This document shows, in pieces, positions 59,542-64,000 of a DNA stretch of 64,000 nt. The position numbers and the translations under genes were made by a program. A model generated the notes under the pieces. The model saw only the letters and a list, made by a program, of their open reading frames with translations, ran no database searches and had not been told where the DNA came from. Source of the DNA: Stomorhina lunata (lineage: Eukaryota; Arthropoda; Insecta; Diptera; Rhiniidae); NCBI GenBank assembly GCA_933228675.1, contig OW121743.1, forward strand, positions 62,255,118 to 62,319,117, written 5' to 3'. How positions within the stretch are numbered: position 1 is the first letter of the stretch; each line of letters opens with the position of its first letter.

Positions 59542-60450
59542 TAATTAATTAAATTTAGAGTGAATTAAAGAACATGATAACAGTATTTTAAGCTCTGCTC
59601 ACTTTTTTGACTTCCCCTTTTTTATTTTTCTCATCTTTAGCCCTTAATATTTCCTTAAAAAAGAAAAACTGCACAAAATTAATCGAATTACTAACGACAG
59701 TCTATTTAACTTTAGAATTTACTCGTACCTACATAACTAAGCTCTCAAGAAATGGGTAATGGGTAAATTAAGCTTCAAATCAAATTATCTACATACAATT
59801 TTTTTTTCTACACTTTTCTCCTACTACCCCCACACTTTGTGCCCTTTACAAAATAATGTTGTAATAATACGATTAAATGTTAACTAGATGCCATACATTT
59901 CAGCAACAAAAAATTTTAAGAAAAAAGTGTGGAAAAAAGTAAAAAAAAAACGTTTGAGGAAAAAAAGAAAAATTAAATAAATTAAAAGCAATAAATAAAT
60001 GCACAAAGGAATACAAATCGAATATTTGTTAAACAACAAGAGTAAATGAACGGGGATACATTTTTTGTTCTGCGAAAGTAAATGTGAGTAATTTTACCCG
60101 ACAAACTGGGCAAAAAATATAAAAAAAATGTAAAAGCGAAATAAAAAGTAAATTTTATGTAAATTTTGCATAAAAAATTTTATATGTTTTGCTATGTAAT
60201 ACAATAGTATATAAGAGTGGTGGGTAAATAATAGCAACAACAGCAATAATATTAAATGTAATTGCATTAATTTTTATTGTAGAAGAATTTAAATGAAATT
60301 GAAGAGTAAAAGCTTTATATACATATAAACGTATGTAGTCAGCTATTTTTACATGCTTCTGTGTGTGTAGTACATATATTTATGCTAACCATTTGTTAAC
60401 ACATATCAGCGTTTGATATGCCATGTTTTAAGTTATAACATATTGTACAT
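59542..60450. other. Gene-free stretch
   Basis: A+T-rich, with no coding frames and no recognised repeats. Confidence 0.45.
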
Positions 60451-60454
60451 ACCC

Positions 60455-60912
<458 letters not shown>

Positions 60913-61010
60913 TGTCGGCACGATAAAACTTTAACGAAAAGATATAGGCCACTGAAATTTGGCATACATTTTCTTCATTTTTGTTTATGTTGGTATTGAA
61001 ATTGGGCAAA
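60913..61010 (+). repeat. Dispersed repeat C, interrupted by satellite
   Basis: 'tgtcggcacgataaaacttt', 'ataggccactgaaatttggc' and 'ttggtattgaaattgggca' align with 31475-31590. There the repeat continues into 'aatccgttttcatttgacc'; here S1 satellite begins at that point. Confidence 0.7.
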
Positions 61011-62530
61011 AAATTTTGCATCAAAAATTTTTCTATAGAAAATTTTTGTATCAAAAATTTTTCTATGGAAAATTTTTTTATCAAAAATTTTTCTATAGAA
61101 AATTTTTTTATCAAAAATTTTTCTATATAAAAATTTTTTATCAAAAATTTTTCTATAGAAAATTTTTGTACGAAAAATTTTTCTATAGAAAATTATTGTA
61201 TCAAAAAAAAGTTTTGATACAAAAATTTTTCTACAATACAAAAATTTTTCTACAGAAAAATTTTTGATACAAAAATTTTTCTATAGAAAAATTTTTGATA
61301 CAAAAATTTTTCTATATATAAAATATAAGAAAAATTTTTGTATCAAAAATTTTTCTATAAAAATTTTTTATCAAAATTTTTCTATATAATATTTTTTATC
61401 AAAAATTTTTCTCTGGAAAATTTTTTATCAAAAATTTTTCTATATAATATTTTTTATCAAAAATTTTTCTATAGAAATTTTTTTTAACAAAAAGTTTTCT
61501 ATGGAAAATTTTTTATCAAAAATTTTTCTATAGAAAATTTTTTAATCAAAAATTTTTCTCTAAAAAATTTTTTTAACAAAAAGTTTTCTATTTAAAATTT
61601 TTTATCAAAAATTTTTGTATAGAAAATTTTTTTTTATCAAAATTTTTTTTTCAAAATTTTTTCTTCAAAATTTTTTCTATATAAAATTTTTCCATAGAAA
61701 ATTTTTTATCAAAAATTTTTGTATGAAAATTTTTTTTATCAAAAATTTTTCGATAGAAAATTTTTTTATCAAAATTTTTCTATAGAAAATTTTTGTATCA
61801 AAAATTTTTCTATAGAAAATTTTTTTTTATCGAAAATTGTTCTATAGAAAATTTTTTTATCGAAAATTGTTCTATAGAAAATTTTTTTATTAAAAATTTT
61901 TCTGTAGAAAACTTTTTTATCAAAAATTTTTCTATAGAAAATTTTTTTATCAAAATTTTTTTTAACAAAAAGTTTTCTATGGAAAATTTTTTATCAAAAA
62001 TTTTTCTATAGAAAATTTTTTAATCAAAAATTTTTCTCTAAAAAATTTTTTTAACAAAAAGTTTTCTATTTAAAATTTTTTATCAAAAATTTTTGTATAG
62101 AAAATTTTTTTTTATCAAAATTTTTTTTTCAAAATTTTTTCTTCAAAATTTTTTCTATATAAAATTTTTCCATAGAAAATTTTTTATCAAAAATTTTTGT
62201 ATGAAAATTTTTTTTATCAAAAATTTTTCGATAGAAAATTTTTTTATCAAAATTTTTCTATAGAAAATTTTTGTATCAAAAATTTTTCTATAGAAAATTT
62301 TTTTTTATCGAAAATTGTTCTATAGAAAATTTTTTTATCGAAAATTGTTCTATAGAAAATTTTTTTATTAAAAATTTTTCTGTAGAAAACTTTTTTATCA
62401 AAAATTTTTCTATAGAAAATTTTTTTATCAAAATTTTTTCTATAGAAAGTTTTTTTATCAAAAGTTTTCTGCAAAAAATTTTTTTATCAACAATTTTTCT
62501 AAAGAAAATTTTTTTTTCAAAAAGGAGTAG
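61011..62530 (-). repeat. S1 satellite array with identical 478 bp tandem duplication
   Basis: TTTTTCTATAGAAAATTTTT plus TTATCAAAAA monomers. 61474-61951 and 61952-62429 look identical by eye, including irregular stretches ('caaaatttttttttcaaaat', 'tcgaaaattgttctatag'), so several monomers and their errors were copied together. A run of 'gatacaaaaatttttc' monomers in the other register lies at 61210-61320. Confidence 0.92.
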
Positions 62531-63245
62531 TTTATAGTTTATAGTTTTCTTTTGCCTCTTGTAGAAGAAAGTAGATCTTCTGAAACCCCTTCGGAAGAAT
62601 GTATTTGGAAAGGGGTATCAGATGAGTTGTAATAAAAAGATTAATATGATGAATATTTTGAGAAAGGTTTACATGCACTTTTAACTGTCTACTGTTAAAA
62701 GCTTCTTTAACTATTGTAAGATTGACTTATACAATGAATAACAAAATAATATGTGCCTCTTGTTTCCCTGTGTATTTTATATTCAAAAAGTAGATGCTAT
62801 TCTCCATACGAATACATAGAACATGTTATGAATTAAAATTTTTTGTTAGTATATTTGCTAAATATTTGTATGTTTGTTTGCCTGTGAATGTCTGCATTTT
62901 AATAATTCAATTGTTTAAAATGTCAGTTTAATTCATACCAACAGCTTTTATATTAAAACAAAAGATGAAAGACGTAAATATCAACAAAAAAAAAAAAAAC
63001 AAAATATCAACAAAAATATAATAATAAAACAAAAATTGAATTATAAAATTTTTTGTTTGTAAAACTATTATGGTGTTGAAGTTTAACTCTTAGGGGGTCC
63101 ATAAACTATGGAAATAAAAAGGAACTATACTCCTGAAATATGAACATATTGGGCAATGCAATGACTCTTTTATGAAGCAAAATTGTTGAAGAAAAAAATT
63201 AGGAAACGATCACCCTTATTATGCTATTATAATTAAAAATTTATA
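62531..63245. other. Gene-free stretch
   Basis: Mixed A+T-rich sequence. 62540-62620 is slightly less biased ('gaaaccccttcggaagaatg'). No gene or RNA is recognised. Confidence 0.45.
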
Positions 63246-63730
63246 AGCATTAAAGTCTTTTTCTATAGAAAATTTTTTTTACTAAAAATTTTTTTATAGA
63301 AAATTTTTTTACCAAAAATTTTTTTACAGAAAATTTTTTTACCAAAAATTTTTTTACAGAAAATTTTTTTAGCAAAAAATTTTTCTATAGAAAATTTTTT
63401 TACCAAAAATTTTTCCATAGAAAATTTTTTTTATCAAAAATTTTTCTATACAAATTTTTTTTACCAAAAATTTTTCTATACAAAATTTTTTTACCAAAAA
63501 TTTTTCTATAGAAAATTTGTTTACCAAAAATTTTTCTATACAAAATTTTTTTACAAAAAATTTTTCTATACAAAATTATTTTACCAAAAATTTTTCTATA
63601 GAAAATTTTTTTACCAGAAATTTTTCTATAGAAAATTTTTTTACCAAAAATTTTTCTATAGAAAATTTTTTTACCAAAAATTTTTTATCAACAATTTTTC
63701 TATAGAAAATTTTTCTGCCAAAAATTTTTC
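63246..63730 (-). repeat. S1 satellite array (TTACCA variant), 30 bp
   Basis: About sixteen 30 bp monomers of TTTTTCTATAGAAAATTTTT plus TTACCAAAAA, with 'ctatacaaaa' sub-variants in the middle. The 30 bp length keeps a 62-codon frame open; it is a repeat artefact. Confidence 0.9.
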
Positions 63731-64000
63731 TTATTAATAATGTCACGACCTAGAGAGTGATGTAAGTCCTGAGACTAATGTAAAAATATTCTAAAATTTT
63801 TGGTCTTAAAGATCTATGAAATTTTGAGTTGAATATAGCCTTTTTAAAAGCCTTTAAAAGCTTAACCTTAAATAGTTTTGAAGTATGGATATAGCAAGAA
63901 TCATTTAGGACAGCTTCTATTAAGTCCGTAGATTCTGTATTCCTGAATTAAAACTAGGATTAAAGCAAATCTCTTAACAAAATGACTTAGCATTTTGAGA
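63731..64000. other. Gene-free end of window
   Basis: Unremarkable A+T-rich sequence with a few AAAAGC motifs. No feature is supported. Confidence 0.5.

Overview
The window looks like nuclear DNA of a higher (calyptrate-type) fly. It is overwhelmingly A+T, nearly gene-free, and full of dispersed repeats of a style I know from blow-fly and house-fly type genomes: (CTGT)n tracts followed by a 'ggccactgaaatttggca' module, a 'gacggacggacat...taatacccttccacc' repeat end, and 'aagtgggcgtggcccctccc' tandem units. Nothing bacterial or viral is visible, so there are no operons, ribosome binding sites, tRNAs, rRNAs or CRISPR arrays. The species call is inference from repeat style.

Only one coding segment is convincing: 39919-40064 (+). 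It is a first coding exon of 48 codons plus two bases, with a fly-type start context (tcaaaATG), an in-frame stop upstream, a proline-rich stretch with an SH3-ligand-like PxxPxR, and a strong splice donor (CAG|GTAAAT). A good splice acceptor with a CTAAT branch point lies at 38966-38995, so 38996-39918 is probably 5' UTR. If so, most of the window is intron on both sides of one exon of a large gene that I do not recognise.

Roughly 29 kb, a little under half of the window, is 30-31 bp satellite. Family S1 combines the palindrome TTTTTCTATAGAAAAA with a variable second half (GATAAA, GATATC, CATATG, TACCG, CGTTAT or GTTAAAAATA). Family S2 is built on AAATTTTTGAAAAATTT with CCTATAAAAATA. Layout: S1 at 0.7-3.7, 5.3-6.4, 7.8-11.0, 22.3-24.5, 26.4-27.3, 32.6-38.9 (the largest), 46.0-47.2 (decayed), 53.0-55.4, 57.4-59.2, 61.0-62.5 and 63.2-63.7 kb; S2 at 18.5-19.9, 27.3-28.4, 29.7-31.4 and 43.9-45.9 kb. 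A second repeat style is older, with periods of 150-430 bp, and is rich in the palindromes AAAAGTACTTTT (13.3-16.7, 21.8-22.2, 24.5-24.7, 25.8-26.4 kb) and AAAAGCTTTT (40.4-42.9 kb).

The most interesting result is that several S1 arrays are not free satellite. They sit between two conserved non-satellite modules: a ~290 bp module A on one side and a GGCAACT...GTGCCGAC boundary module on the other. The order and orientation are the same in three places (364-3765 plus, 52975-55808 minus, 57101-59216 plus). This implies an interspersed, probably mobile, element that carries a satellite array as its body. Other arrays show higher-order duplications (1331, 619 and 478 bp offsets), an 82 bp micro-inversion, an array interrupting a known repeat, and matching inverted 9 bp ends (ACAGTGGGT) at both edges of one array. 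Two further foldback or inverted-repeat elements (3126-3490; 59214-59541 with two partial relatives) complete the picture.
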